Shown one piece after another: positions 1 through 6,192 of a stretch of 7,712 bases of DNA (position 1 is its first letter; each line of letters opens with the position of its first letter). The position numbers and the translations under genes were made by a program. The notes below the pieces were generated by a model. The model did not search any database. It was not told where the DNA came from and was given only the letters and a program-made list of their open reading frames with translations. Source of the DNA: Methylophilaceae bacterium UBA5127 (GTDB taxonomy: Bacteria > Pseudomonadota > Gammaproteobacteria > Burkholderiales > Methylophilaceae). The stretch covers positions 45,565 to 53,276 of the forward strand of contig DHYP01000059.1 of assembly GCA_002414145.1 (NCBI GenBank). Direction: 5' to 3'.

Positions 1-821
1 GAAAATTCTTGGACTTCGAACTTGAATATCTAAAGCAGAATCTTGTTGCATTACCTACGCATGCGGGTGGCGTAAGTTTGGACGGCTATGATAAATTTGA
101 TACGCGTATTGCCCAAGTCAGGATAGCATCGCAACAGTTAAGATTTTTACAAAATGATCGAAAAGAAACACTGGCATTTATCTCTCATGATTTGCGTGCA
201 CCGCTTGCGAGTGCCTTAATGGCATTAGAACAGGAATCTAGACTATCCACTCGATTGCATAAGTCTTTATCACAAGCACTGAGTCTTGCAGAGGATTTTT
301 TGCAGGCATCACGGGCGGAAATGATCGAAGTGAGCAGTTTTAATGAAATAGACTTCGCTGGCTTAGTTCATCAGGCAGTCGATGATGCGTACGATGCGGC
401 CATCCTGAAAAGTATTGTGCTTCAACGAGAGATAGTCGAAGGCATCGTTTGGGTAAGGGGCAACTTTGGTTTACTGCATCGTGCTTTGCTGAATTTGATT
501 TTAAATGCAGTTAAGTATAGTCCCCCAGATGCATTGGTGGTCATTTCACTTCAGGTTAATCAAGATAAAACAATGGCGACATTTTCTGTGATTGATCATG
601 GGCCAGGTATTCCGTTCGAAGAGCAAGCAAGATTATTCAAGCGGTTTTCAAGGATTAAAAGCCACGAGAAAATAGCTGAAGGTGCAGGGTTGGGCCTCTA
701 CTTTGTGCGCACCGTCACAGAAAAGCATCAGGGTACCATTCAAGTACAAAGCGATTTAGGTCAGCCGACAAAATTTAGTATGCATTTGCCCATGACTGGC
801 TTTTTATCTCACGACTATTAA
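1..821 (+). CDS. Sensor histidine kinase, C-terminal part (5' end outside window)
   Basis: This is the cytoplasmic catalytic part of a two-component sensor kinase, which autophosphorylates on histidine and passes the phosphate to a response regulator. The frame stays open to the left edge, so the TTG at 9 is probably internal and the input domain lies upstream. Counting from that TTG, residues about 30-58 look like a helical linker, followed by the H box SHDLRAP with the phospho-acceptor His60. The ATPase domain has an N box (NLILNAVKYSP, Asn166), a G1 box (DHGPGIP, 196-202), an F box (LFKRFSR, 209-215) and a G2 box (GAGLGL, 225-230). All key catalytic residues are present and it ends cleanly at TAA. 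No receiver domain follows. The linker and H box recall CHASE2-type kinases, but no sensor domain is visible. tal downstream has its own promoter-like sequence, so a regulatory link to tal is not shown. Confidence 0.9.
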   Translation, partial: KFLDFELEYLKQNLVALPTHAGGVSLDGYDKFDTRIAQVRIASQQLRFLQNDRKETLAFISHDLRAPLASALMALEQESRLSTRLHKSLSQALSLAEDFLQASRAEMIEVSSFNEIDFAGLVHQAVDDAYDAAILKSIVLQREIVEGIVWVRGNFGLLHRALLNLILNAVKYSPPDALVVISLQVNQDKTMATFSVIDHGPGIPFEEQARLFKRFSRIKSHEKIAEGAGLGLYFVRTVTEKHQGTIQVQSDLGQPTKFSMHLPMTGFLSHDY

Positions 822-893
822 AATTGAGTCGACAGTGTGATGTAGCTGCATAGCGATTTGAATAGTTGTAATAACTTGTTCATGCATCTCAAA

Positions 894-924
894 AAAATTA
901 AGATATAATGCTAAGGTTAATTTT
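894..924 (+). promoter_or_regulatory. Probable tal promoter -10 inside an AT-rich palindrome
   Basis: A perfect -10 hexamer TATAAT lies at 904-909, about 54 bases upstream of the tal ATG. No good -35 sits 16-18 bases upstream; the nearest weak match is TTCATG at 879-884 with a 19-base gap. The -10 box is flanked by an 8-base inverted repeat, AAAATTAA at 894-901 and TTAATTTT at 917-924. The poor -35 together with the symmetric arms could suggest an activator or repressor site, but in AT-rich DNA such arms can arise by chance. Confidence 0.4.
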
Positions 925-950
925 GTAACACACTCAAGATTCACTATTAT

Positions 951-958
951 AAGGAGGA
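951..958 (+). promoter_or_regulatory. Strong ribosome binding site of tal
   Basis: AAGGAGGA is a near-complete match to the anti-Shine-Dalgarno sequence and ends 4 bases before the ATG at 963. It fixes the start of tal and fits a highly translated gene. Confidence 0.8.
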
Positions 959-962
959 TGCA

Positions 963-1916
963 ATGGCAAATTTATTAGACCAATTGAAAGCAATGACTAC
1001 AATCGTGGCAGATACCGGTGACGTAGAGGCAATTAAAAGCGTTAAACCAGTCGATGCGACAACAAATCCATCATTAGTATTAAAAGCAAGCCAATTACCA
1101 CAATATGCTCCTTTGATTGAAACTGCAATCGCTTACGCGAAAGCACAAGGTGGCTCTAAGGCACAACAAATTGACAATGCGGCTGACAAATTAGCCGTGT
1201 TGATTGGAACGGAAATTACTAAAGTAGTTCCAGGCCGTATCTCTACTGAAGTAGACGCACGCTTGTCTTTCAACTTAGATGCAATGGTGGCAAAAGGCCG
1301 TAAATTGATTCAGCTTTACGCAGATTCAGGCGTGAGTAAAGACCGTGTGTTGATCAAGTTAGCATCAACATGGGAAGGTATCAAAGCTGGCGAAATATTA
1401 GAAAAAGAAGGTATAAATTGTAATCTCACATTGTTGTTTGGTTTCGGCCAAGCCCGTGCATGTGCAGAGGCTGGCGTATTCTTGATTTCACCATTCGTTG
1501 GCCGTATTTTAGACTGGTACAAAGCAAAAAATCCAGGTACAGAATACACACAAGAAACTGACCCAGGTGTAGTTTCTGTGCGTGCAATCTACCAATACTA
1601 CAAAGAGCACGGATACAAAACAGTAGTGATGGGCGCTTCATTCCGTAATACTGGCGAGCTCATCGCGTTGGCTGGTTGTGACCGCTTGACTGTTTCACCA
1701 AATCTATTACAAGATTTGGCAGCAACTGAGGGTACTTTGGTTCAGGTGTTGAAAGATGGCGGTAAAACAAAAGAAGCACCAGCTAAAATGACAGAAGAGC
1801 AGTTCCGTTTCGAATTGAACCAAGACCCAATGGCTACAGAGAAATTGGCAGAAGGTATCCGCGGTTTTGTGACAGACCAAAACAAACTAGAGGCTGCATT
1901 AAGCGAAAAACTTTAA
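963..1916 (+). CDS. tal: Transaldolase, TalB type
   Basis: Transaldolase moves a dihydroxyacetone unit between sugar phosphates (sedoheptulose 7-phosphate + glyceraldehyde 3-phosphate to erythrose 4-phosphate + fructose 6-phosphate) in the cytosol. In a RuMP methylotroph this helps regenerate ribulose 5-phosphate. The protein has 317 residues, the length of E. coli TalB, and the active-site residues fall at the same numbers: Asp17, Asn35, Glu96, the Schiff-base Lys132 (in VLIKLAST), Thr156, Ser176, Arg181, Ser226 and Arg228. It is thus the classical long form, not the short TalC/fructose-6-phosphate aldolase type. The ATG is set by AAGGAGGA just upstream. A hairpin follows the stop, and hps lies 174 bases downstream on the same strand, so tal may be its own transcript. 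Codon use looks adapted to high expression. Identification is secure. Confidence 0.97.
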   Translation: MANLLDQLKAMTTIVADTGDVEAIKSVKPVDATTNPSLVLKASQLPQYAPLIETAIAYAKAQGGSKAQQIDNAADKLAVLIGTEITKVVPGRISTEVDARLSFNLDAMVAKGRKLIQLYADSGVSKDRVLIKLASTWEGIKAGEILEKEGINCNLTLLFGFGQARACAEAGVFLISPFVGRILDWYKAKNPGTEYTQETDPGVVSVRAIYQYYKEHGYKTVVMGASFRNTGELIALAGCDRLTVSPNLLQDLAATEGTLVQVLKDGGKTKEAPAKMTEEQFRFELNQDPMATEKLAEGIRGFVTDQNKLEAALSEKL

Positions 1917-1934
1917 GTCATTCTAAAGCACTGA

Positions 1935-1980
1935 CTGACCATACCCCCCAAATGGGTAGTATGGTCAGAATTTTAGTGTT
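1935..1980 (+). terminator. Probable terminator after tal
   Basis: CTGACCATAC at 1935-1944 pairs perfectly with GTATGGTCAG at 1959-1968. Inside, after a 2x2 internal loop, CCC (1947-1949) pairs with GGG (1954-1956) around a 4-base loop. A broken T-rich tract (AATTTTAGTGTTTT) follows. The stem is strong but the T tract is interrupted, so termination may be partial and some tal transcripts could continue into hps. Confidence 0.65.
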
Positions 1981-2015
1981 TTGACATTGACATAATGAGG
2001 CTGGGCACTTACCAT
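1981..2015 (+). promoter_or_regulatory. Putative hps promoter with tandem TTGACA
   Basis: TTGACA occurs twice back to back (1981-1986 and 1987-1992). The second copy is followed after exactly 17 bases by TACCAT (2010-2015), a 4-of-6 match to the -10 consensus. Transcription would start near 2022 and give a leader of about 70 bases. A competing -10-like CATAAT sits at 1991-1996 but has no -35 at proper distance. The proposed -10 lies inside the hairpin at 1998-2028, which makes the assignment uncertain. Confidence 0.4.
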
Positions 2016-2028
2016 AAGCGTCCAGCTT
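1998..2028 (+). repeat. Long imperfect inverted repeat (hairpin) upstream of hps
   Basis: Bases 1998-2006 pair with 2020-2028 (core GCTGG with CCAGC, including two G-T pairs). After a single A/C mismatch, CTTA (2008-2011) pairs with TAAG (2015-2018) around a 3-base CCA loop. This gives 13 pairs in 31 bases. No T run follows, so it is not a standard terminator. It could be an operator, an extragenic palindromic element, or an RNA processing or stability structure in a tal-hps readthrough transcript. Confidence 0.6.
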
Positions 2029-2045
2029 AAATTCAGTAGTAAGCT
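2024..2045 (+). repeat. Inverted repeat in hps leader, overlapping the preceding hairpin
   Basis: AGCTTA (2024-2029) and TAAGCT (2040-2045) form a 6-base perfect inverted repeat with a 10-base loop. Its left arm shares bases 2024-2028 with the right arm of the larger hairpin, so in RNA the two structures would exclude each other. The stem is weak and could be chance. Confidence 0.3.
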
Positions 2046-2079
2046 AATTTTAGCGATATAGAAAATATTTATTCACTTT

Positions 2080-2083
2080 GGAG
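2080..2083 (+). promoter_or_regulatory. Ribosome binding site of hps
   Basis: GGAG lies 7 bases before the ATG at 2091, followed by an A-rich, unstructured stretch that favours ribosome access. It supports 2091 as the start rather than the internal Met6. Confidence 0.7.
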
Positions 2084-2090
2084 AAAAAAC

Positions 2091-2723
2091 ATGGCTCAAA
2101 CCCAAATGGCATTAGATTCACTAGACTTTGACGCAACAGTTGCTTTAGCAGCTACAGTTGCACCACACGTTGACATTCTTGAAATTGGTACACCATGCAT
2201 TAAGCACAACGGTATCAAATTGTTAGAGACATTGCGCGCTAAATTCCCAAACAACAAAATCTTAGTTGACTTAAAAACAATGGACGCTGGTTTTTACGAA
2301 GCTGAGCCATTTTACAAAGCTGGTGCAGACATCTGTACAGTGCTAGGTTGTGCTGATATTGGTACAATCAAAGGCGTAATTGATGTTGCTAACAAATACG
2401 GCAAAAAAGCACAAATCGACTTAATCAACGTTGCTGATAAAGAAGCACGCACTAAAGAAGTTGCTAAATTAGGTGCACACATCATTGGTGTACACACTGG
2501 TCTTGACCAACAAGCTGCTGGCCAAACTCCATTTGCTGACTTAGCAATGGTTGCTGGTTTGAACTTAGGTTTAGAAATCTCTGTTGCTGGTGGCGTTAAA
2601 GCCGGTACAGCTGCTCAAGTACGTGACGCTGGCGCAACGATTATTGTTGCTGGTGCTGCTATCTACGGTGCTGCTGATCCTGCTGCGTCTGCTGCAGAAA
2701 TCACAAAAATCGCTCACGGTTAA
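2091..2723 (+). CDS. hps: 3-hexulose-6-phosphate synthase (HxlA/Hps)
   Basis: Hps is the formaldehyde-fixing enzyme of the RuMP cycle: it condenses formaldehyde with ribulose 5-phosphate to give hexulose 6-phosphate, in the cytosol, with Mg2+. The 210-residue protein is a single (beta/alpha)8 barrel of the OMP decarboxylase superfamily. The signature DxKxxD is present as Asp60-Leu-Lys62-Thr-Met-Asp65, with LEIGTP (30-35) before it, His135 in VHTGLD, and the phosphate-binding end SVAGGVK (164-170) plus IIVAGAAIYG. Length and sequence fit stand-alone Hps, not a fused Hps-Phi. Codon use is strongly biased (for example mostly GCT for Ala and GGT for Gly), as expected for one of the most abundant proteins of a methylotroph. 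It is preceded by a structured leader and followed by an intrinsic terminator before phi. Confidence 0.97.
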   Translation: MAQTQMALDSLDFDATVALAATVAPHVDILEIGTPCIKHNGIKLLETLRAKFPNNKILVDLKTMDAGFYEAEPFYKAGADICTVLGCADIGTIKGVIDVANKYGKKAQIDLINVADKEARTKEVAKLGAHIIGVHTGLDQQAAGQTPFADLAMVAGLNLGLEISVAGGVKAGTAAQVRDAGATIIVAGAAIYGAADPAASAAEITKIAHG

Positions 2724-2733
2724 TTCCAATTTC

Positions 2734-2753
2734 ATCAATAAGTAATTATTGAT
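2734..2753 (+). repeat. AT-rich hairpin after hps stop
   Basis: ATCAATAA (2734-2741) and TTATTGAT (2746-2753) are perfect inverted copies around a 4-base loop, 10 bases after the hps stop and 10 bases before the terminator stem. It has no GC core or T tract of its own, so it is more likely a 3'-end structure that protects the hps mRNA, or chance in AT-rich DNA, than a second terminator. Confidence 0.45.
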
Positions 2754-2763
2754 ATGAGCAAAT

Positions 2764-2797
2764 AAAATCCCGACCCAGTAATGTGTCGGGATTTTTT
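2764..2797 (+). terminator. Rho-independent terminator between hps and phi
   Basis: AAAATCCCGAC (2764-2774) pairs perfectly over 11 bases with GTCGGGATTTT (2785-2795). The loop is 10 bases and an unbroken run of six T spans 2792-2797. The A run on the left arm would let it work on both strands. It lies only 32 bases before the phi ATG, leaving no room for a full promoter after it, so phi expression probably depends on readthrough or on a promoter at or before the stem. Confidence 0.9.
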
Positions 2798-2829
2798 ATT
2801 TATCGCAAAATTTTTAAGGGACAAATGAG

Positions 2830-3366
2830 ATGGATCATCAACAGTTTATTTTAGATAACTTAACACGCATTTTAAATGCTACGGATAAAAGCAAAGCTGG
2901 CGAATTACTTAAATTAGTAGCTGAAGCGGGCAGCACATTTATTGGCGGTGCGGGTCGCTCATTATTAGTTTCACGCTTCTTCGCCATGCGCTTAGTGCAC
3001 TCTGGATACAGTGTTTACATGGTAGGTGAGGTAGTGACGCCTGCCATTAAAGCAGGTGATTTATTGATTTTAGTTTCTGGCTCTGGTGGCACAGCAACAT
3101 TATTACCTTTTGTGAAAAAAGCAAAAGAAGTGGGCGCTAAGTTAGCGGTTATTTCAATGAAAAAATCATCTGCGATGGCTGATGTGGCTGATTTGGTTGT
3201 GCAAATTGGTCAAGATGACAGCTTCCCACTAGTCAAAGGGATGCCAATGGGCTCACAATTTGAACTTTCAACGTTGGTATTCTTAGAAGGTGCTATTTCT
3301 GAGTTAATTCATGCTAAAGGTTTAACGGAGGAGGGCATGCGTGCAATTCATGCCAATCTTGAGTAA
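2830..3366 (+). CDS. phi: 6-phospho-3-hexuloisomerase (HxlB/Phi)
   Basis: Phi converts hexulose 6-phosphate, the Hps product, to fructose 6-phosphate, completing RuMP fixation. The 178-residue protein is a lone SIS (sugar isomerase) domain, the usual length for the family. Visible family features are FIGGAGRS (37-44), MRLVHSGYSVYMVGE (53-67), the phosphate-binding VSGSGGT (82-88), LAVISMKKSS, and the C-terminal helix FELSTLVFLEGAISELI that carries conserved acidic residues. The ATG at 2830 is preceded by AAGGG (2816-2820) at a 9-base gap; an ATG at 2825 is out of frame. It follows hps on the same strand but behind a strong terminator, suggesting less Phi than Hps message. A bidirectional terminator follows. 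Confidence 0.96.
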   Translation: MDHQQFILDNLTRILNATDKSKAGELLKLVAEAGSTFIGGAGRSLLVSRFFAMRLVHSGYSVYMVGEVVTPAIKAGDLLILVSGSGGTATLLPFVKKAKEVGAKLAVISMKKSSAMADVADLVVQIGQDDSFPLVKGMPMGSQFELSTLVFLEGAISELIHAKGLTEEGMRAIHANLE

Positions 3367-3383
3367 GCACTGAGGCTTCATCG

Positions 3384-3414
3384 AAAATGCCTGAGAATTT
3401 CTCAGGCATTTTTT
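3384..3414 (+). terminator. Terminator between convergent phi and HisA-like gene
   Basis: AAAATGCCTGAGA (3384-3396) pairs with TCTCAGGCATTTT (3400-3412), a perfect 13-base stem with a 3-base loop and T run 3409-3414. It lies between the phi stop (3366) and the minus-strand stop (3426). On the minus strand the tract after the stem is only four T, so it should work best for phi but can serve both genes. Confidence 0.9.
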
Positions 3415-3425
3415 GTTTTAAAAGG

Positions 3426-4133
3426 CTATGCTTGCAAGGTTTCTAATTCGTGATGCCCCAGTTGTTTTAAATGCAAAGCGGTAGCAATTAAGGCACCGTG
3501 TATTTGATGTGATTTAAGCAAAAATAAATCATCTATATTTCTAATTCCTCCCGCTGCGTAAATACGATGCTGAGGTTTGATTGGTAACGCTTTAAAAATT
3601 GAAGTATCCGCACCAGCGTTTGCGCCTACTTGTGTCAATGACATCACAATAATGTCATTTGGCCAGTTTAAAGCAGTTTCTAAAAGTTCGATGGGGCCTT
3701 GATAGCCGTTTGCCATAAAGTCTAATGACAGGCAGAATGGTCGTTTTAGTTTGTCAGTAGCATTTAGATATGCGTTGAGATTATTAAAGTTTTCAGTACC
3801 AAGTATGGGCTTTACCAGCTTACGTACATTGTCAAAATATGAGTCGAAAATATTTAGCCCAGCATCTAACCATAGCTGAAGGTGTGGAAACTGCTCCAGT
3901 ATTTCAAGAATTACCCGATGATTAAAACGATCCTGCTGATGCTGCTGAATTGCATTTAAATCTGCAATATATAAGGTTTTAAATGGATAAACATCCATAA
4001 ATCCTTTTACAATATCGATTGGTTTGCTAGAAGAAGAAAGTCTTGAGACGATAGGCTGATAGCGTGTTCGTTCGCCTTTGATGGCATGCACAACCACGCC
4101 ATTCAGTAAGTCCATGACAGGGATAATATGCAC
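3426..4133 (-). CDS. HisA-related TIM-barrel protein of C1-cofactor gene clusters
   Basis: A 235-residue (beta/alpha)8 barrel resembling HisA but with no histidine genes around it. It begins MHIIPVMDLLNG, the HisA-type first strand with Asp8, and keeps a second barrel Asp (Asp138 in LSLDF), where HisA has its paired catalytic aspartates, plus the phosphate-loop motif AAGGIRN (193-199). Between these, LYIADLNAI (54-62) and MSLTQVGANAG (164-174) also fit. Methylotrophs and methanogens carry such HisA-like proteins beside H4MPT/methanofuran genes (COG1411 type), with no reaction I can name. The start is GTG at 4133-4131, supported by AAAGG nine bases upstream and by the HisA-like N-terminus. Its start overlaps the divergent ATP-grasp gene by 6 bases. 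It is convergent with phi. The fold is sure; the substrate is unknown. Confidence 0.85.
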   Translation of the reverse strand: MHIIPVMDLLNGVVVHAIKGERTRYQPIVSRLSSSSKPIDIVKGFMDVYPFKTLYIADLNAIQQHQQDRFNHRVILEILEQFPHLQLWLDAGLNIFDSYFDNVRKLVKPILGTENFNNLNAYLNATDKLKRPFCLSLDFMANGYQGPIELLETALNWPNDIIVMSLTQVGANAGADTSIFKALPIKPQHRIYAAGGIRNIDDLFLLKSHQIHGALIATALHLKQLGHHELETLQA

Positions 4134-5156
4134 AATCCATTACCTTTAAAATTACTTGTTTGCGAGTTTATCACTGGTGGTGGACTCATGGGTGAAGAGA
4201 TTCCGACGAGTTTAGCTAAGGAAGGGCTGTTGATGCGAGATGCACTACTTGGCGATCTCAGCACAGTCAGTAACTTAACGTTGATCACAACATTTGATCA
4301 GCGCTTTTCACCTTTTCCGCATCACGCATTACAGAGTATTCAGATTGATGAAAAGACAGATGTGTGGTTACTTTGGGAGTCCCTGATAGATCAAGTGGAT
4401 GCGGTATGGTGGGTGGCACCAGAAACCAATGATATTTTATATCGTTTAACACAACTGACCGTTTTGAAAAATAAACGAGTCATTGGCTCAGGTGTAGACG
4501 CCATCGCAATTACGAGTAAAAAAGACTTAACTGCACATACATTAAGTGAGTCAGGTATACCGAGTATTCCTGCAACTAGGTATCAATCTTGGCATGATTC
4601 GCAATATTGCCGTTGGTTAGTTAAACCCAATGACGGAGCGGGGTGTGAAGATACTTATCTGTTTGAGTTGCCAGAACAAGTCCATCAGTGGTTTGAGTCG
4701 AATCCTGAAAAGCAGTTAAGTTATGTTATTCAGCCTTGGATAGAGGGTGTTGCTGCTAGTATGTCAGTATTGGCATATGAGAACACTGTAGAGGTGTTAA
4801 GTTGCAATGAGCAGTTGATCGTATTCAAAGCTGAGGGTACTAAGAAAAAGTTGAGTTATGCGGGAAGCCGTGTCAATCATATGGTGGATTACAGCCAAGC
4901 TTTTATTGATTTGGCGCGTCAAATTCAGCAATCTATCCCTGATTTGCAAGGTTACTATGGTGTTGATGTTGTGATTCATCCTGAAAATCTACAGTCCATG
5001 ACGGTGGTGGAAATTAATCCTAGGTTAACCACGAGCTATGTTCGATTAAAAGAAGCAATGAATACTAATCCAGCTCAGTTAATTTTGGATGCTTTAACGC
5101 AAAAAAACTTTGCGATGCCTAAGTTTGAGTATTTAAAGGTGGCATTTTATGTATGA
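4128..5156 (+). CDS. ATP-grasp ligase, MfnD-like (methylofuran/H4MPT cluster)
   Basis: ATP-grasp enzymes join a carboxylate to an amine via an acyl phosphate. The nearest characterised relatives I can name are archaeal MfnD, tyramine-glutamate ligases of methanofuran synthesis; in methylotrophs the related product would be methylofuran with its polyglutamate tail. The 342 residues start with LLVCEFITGGGL (9-20), typical of this subfamily. The ATP-binding Lys166 and flexible loop follow in KPNDGAGCED (166-175), then VIQPWIEG, GYYGVDVVIHP, and the metal-binding EINPRL (295-300). ATG 4128 is the only possible start: an in-frame stop lies at 4107-4109 and the conserved N-terminus begins at residue 8. 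AGGGA (4119-4123) is a close RBS. It overlaps the next gene by 8 bases, heading an operon. The exact amine substrate is inferred. Confidence 0.85.
   Translation: MHNPLPLKLLVCEFITGGGLMGEEIPTSLAKEGLLMRDALLGDLSTVSNLTLITTFDQRFSPFPHHALQSIQIDEKTDVWLLWESLIDQVDAVWWVAPETNDILYRLTQLTVLKNKRVIGSGVDAIAITSKKDLTAHTLSESGIPSIPATRYQSWHDSQYCRWLVKPNDGAGCEDTYLFELPEQVHQWFESNPEKQLSYVIQPWIEGVAASMSVLAYENTVEVLSCNEQLIVFKAEGTKKKLSYAGSRVNHMVDYSQAFIDLARQIQQSIPDLQGYYGVDVVIHPENLQSMTVVEINPRLTTSYVRLKEAMNTNPAQLILDALTQKNFAMPKFEYLKVAFYV
4167..4196 (-). promoter_or_regulatory. Possible promoter of the HisA-like gene inside the ATP-grasp gene
   Basis: Read on the minus strand, TTCACC (4196-4191, 4 of 6 to -35) is followed after 18 bases by GATAAA (4172-4167, 4 of 6 to -10). 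Transcription would begin near 4160, about 26 bases before the GTG. Because the divergent starts overlap, any promoter for this gene must lie in the ATP-grasp coding region. The match is moderate only. Confidence 0.25.
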
Positions 5157-6192
5157 TCAAATGCCAATGTTAATTGGTTGGGATATCGGAGGAGCACATC
5201 TTAAAGCCGCTCTTGTAGATGAGCGAGGTCAGGCGATAAAAGTATTTCAGTTATCGTGCCCATTATGGAAAGGCACCACTGAGCTTGTGTCTGCAATGCA
5301 ACGTATGTTAAAGCTGATGGAGGCCAGTGATGTACAGCATGTAGTGACCATGACGGGTGAGTTGGTGGATTATTTCCCTAATCGTCAAACTGGCGTACGT
5401 GAGATTAAGCACGTTGTAATTAGTTTGCTAGGAGAAGAGGTCAGATTTTATGCGGGACAATTAGGGTTCATATCCGCAGAGGAGGTGGATAGCAATGCTT
5501 TGCATATTGCTTCAATGAATTGGCATGCGAGTGCAAGTTTTGTAGCAAAGCATGTGCAAGATGCACTTTTTATAGATATAGGTAGCACGACAACAGATTT
5601 AATACCAGTTCAAGCGAAGCAATTAATGAATCAGGCAACGACTGATGCTGACCGTATGGCATCCAATGCGCTCATCTATACGGGAGTGATACGCACACCG
5701 TTAATGGCCATCGGGCAGAAAATTACTTTTAGGGAAAAAAGTTACCATGTAGCCGCTGAGCATTTTGCGACAAGCGCAGATGTGTATCGTTTATTAGGCC
5801 AATTACCTGAATGTGTTGATATCGCAGAAACTGCAGATGGTCAAGGTAAAACCATGTCAGAGACAGCAAGACGGATTGCACGCATGATAGGGTATGATGT
5901 AGATGATGCCTCTATGCAAGATTGGATGGCACTGGCCGAAGCGTTTAAAGCATTGCAGATGTATCAGCTTAGACAAGCAGTCATGCAATATACGCAAAAT
6001 AACTCTGTCGTCTTAGTGGGTGCAGGTGTTGGTGATTTTTTGGTTAAGGAGATAGCGACCGTGTTGGAGTGCACTTACTTGAATGTGATAGATATGATAC
6101 AGGCAGAAGAGCGCACTACATTACAAAATGCTGCAATTTGCTTTCCAGCTTATGCCTTAGCGTGTTTGGCGATTGATGATGGCAATCATTAA
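5149..6192 (+). CDS. H4MPT-linked C1 transfer pathway protein (hydantoinase/oxoprolinase-like ASKHA fold, MfnF-like)
   Basis: A 347-residue protein of the ASKHA ATPase fold, matching the family found with H4MPT-dependent formaldehyde oxidation genes and related to archaeal MfnF, which joins the furan and tyramine-glutamate parts of methanofuran. Visible motifs are phosphate-1 GWDIGGAHLKAAL (10-22, Asp12), phosphate-2 FIDIGSTTTDLIPV (141-154, Asp143 and the STTTD turn), and the adenosine motif VVLVGAGVGDF (287-297). The start ATG at 5149 overlaps the ATP-grasp stop by 8 bases and has AAGGTGG (5136-5142) six bases ahead; Met5 and Met7 are weaker alternatives. It also overlaps pabB, so the three are translationally coupled. 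Fold and pathway link are secure; the MfnF-like condensation in bacteria is by analogy. Confidence 0.88.
   Translation: MYDQMPMLIGWDIGGAHLKAALVDERGQAIKVFQLSCPLWKGTTELVSAMQRMLKLMEASDVQHVVTMTGELVDYFPNRQTGVREIKHVVISLLGEEVRFYAGQLGFISAEEVDSNALHIASMNWHASASFVAKHVQDALFIDIGSTTTDLIPVQAKQLMNQATTDADRMASNALIYTGVIRTPLMAIGQKITFREKSYHVAAEHFATSADVYRLLGQLPECVDIAETADGQGKTMSETARRIARMIGYDVDDASMQDWMALAEAFKALQMYQLRQAVMQYTQNNSVVLVGAGVGDFLVKEIATVLECTYLNVIDMIQAEERTTLQNAAICFPAYALACLAIDDGNH

Noticed and set aside
1..821. Complete short histidine kinase starting at the TTG at position 9
   Set aside because: The frame is open to the window edge, there is no RBS before the TTG, and an input domain is expected upstream.
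1316..1641. Two minus-strand open frames within tal
   Set aside because: They lie wholly inside a certain transaldolase gene, have no family motifs and no clear RBS; they are shadows of a codon-biased gene.
1935..2045. CRISPR array or insertion-sequence ends
   Set aside because: The hairpins differ in sequence, there are no regularly spaced direct repeats, and no transposase or target duplication is present.
4122..4127. GATAAT as a -10 box for the ATP-grasp gene
   Set aside because: A 5-of-6 match, but it abuts the ATG, so transcription would begin inside the coding region; its bases also encode conserved residues of the HisA-like N-terminus.
3426..4133. True HisA of histidine synthesis
   Set aside because: No hisH, hisF, hisB or other his gene is adjacent, the sequence departs from HisA between the shared motifs, and the neighbours are C1-cofactor genes.
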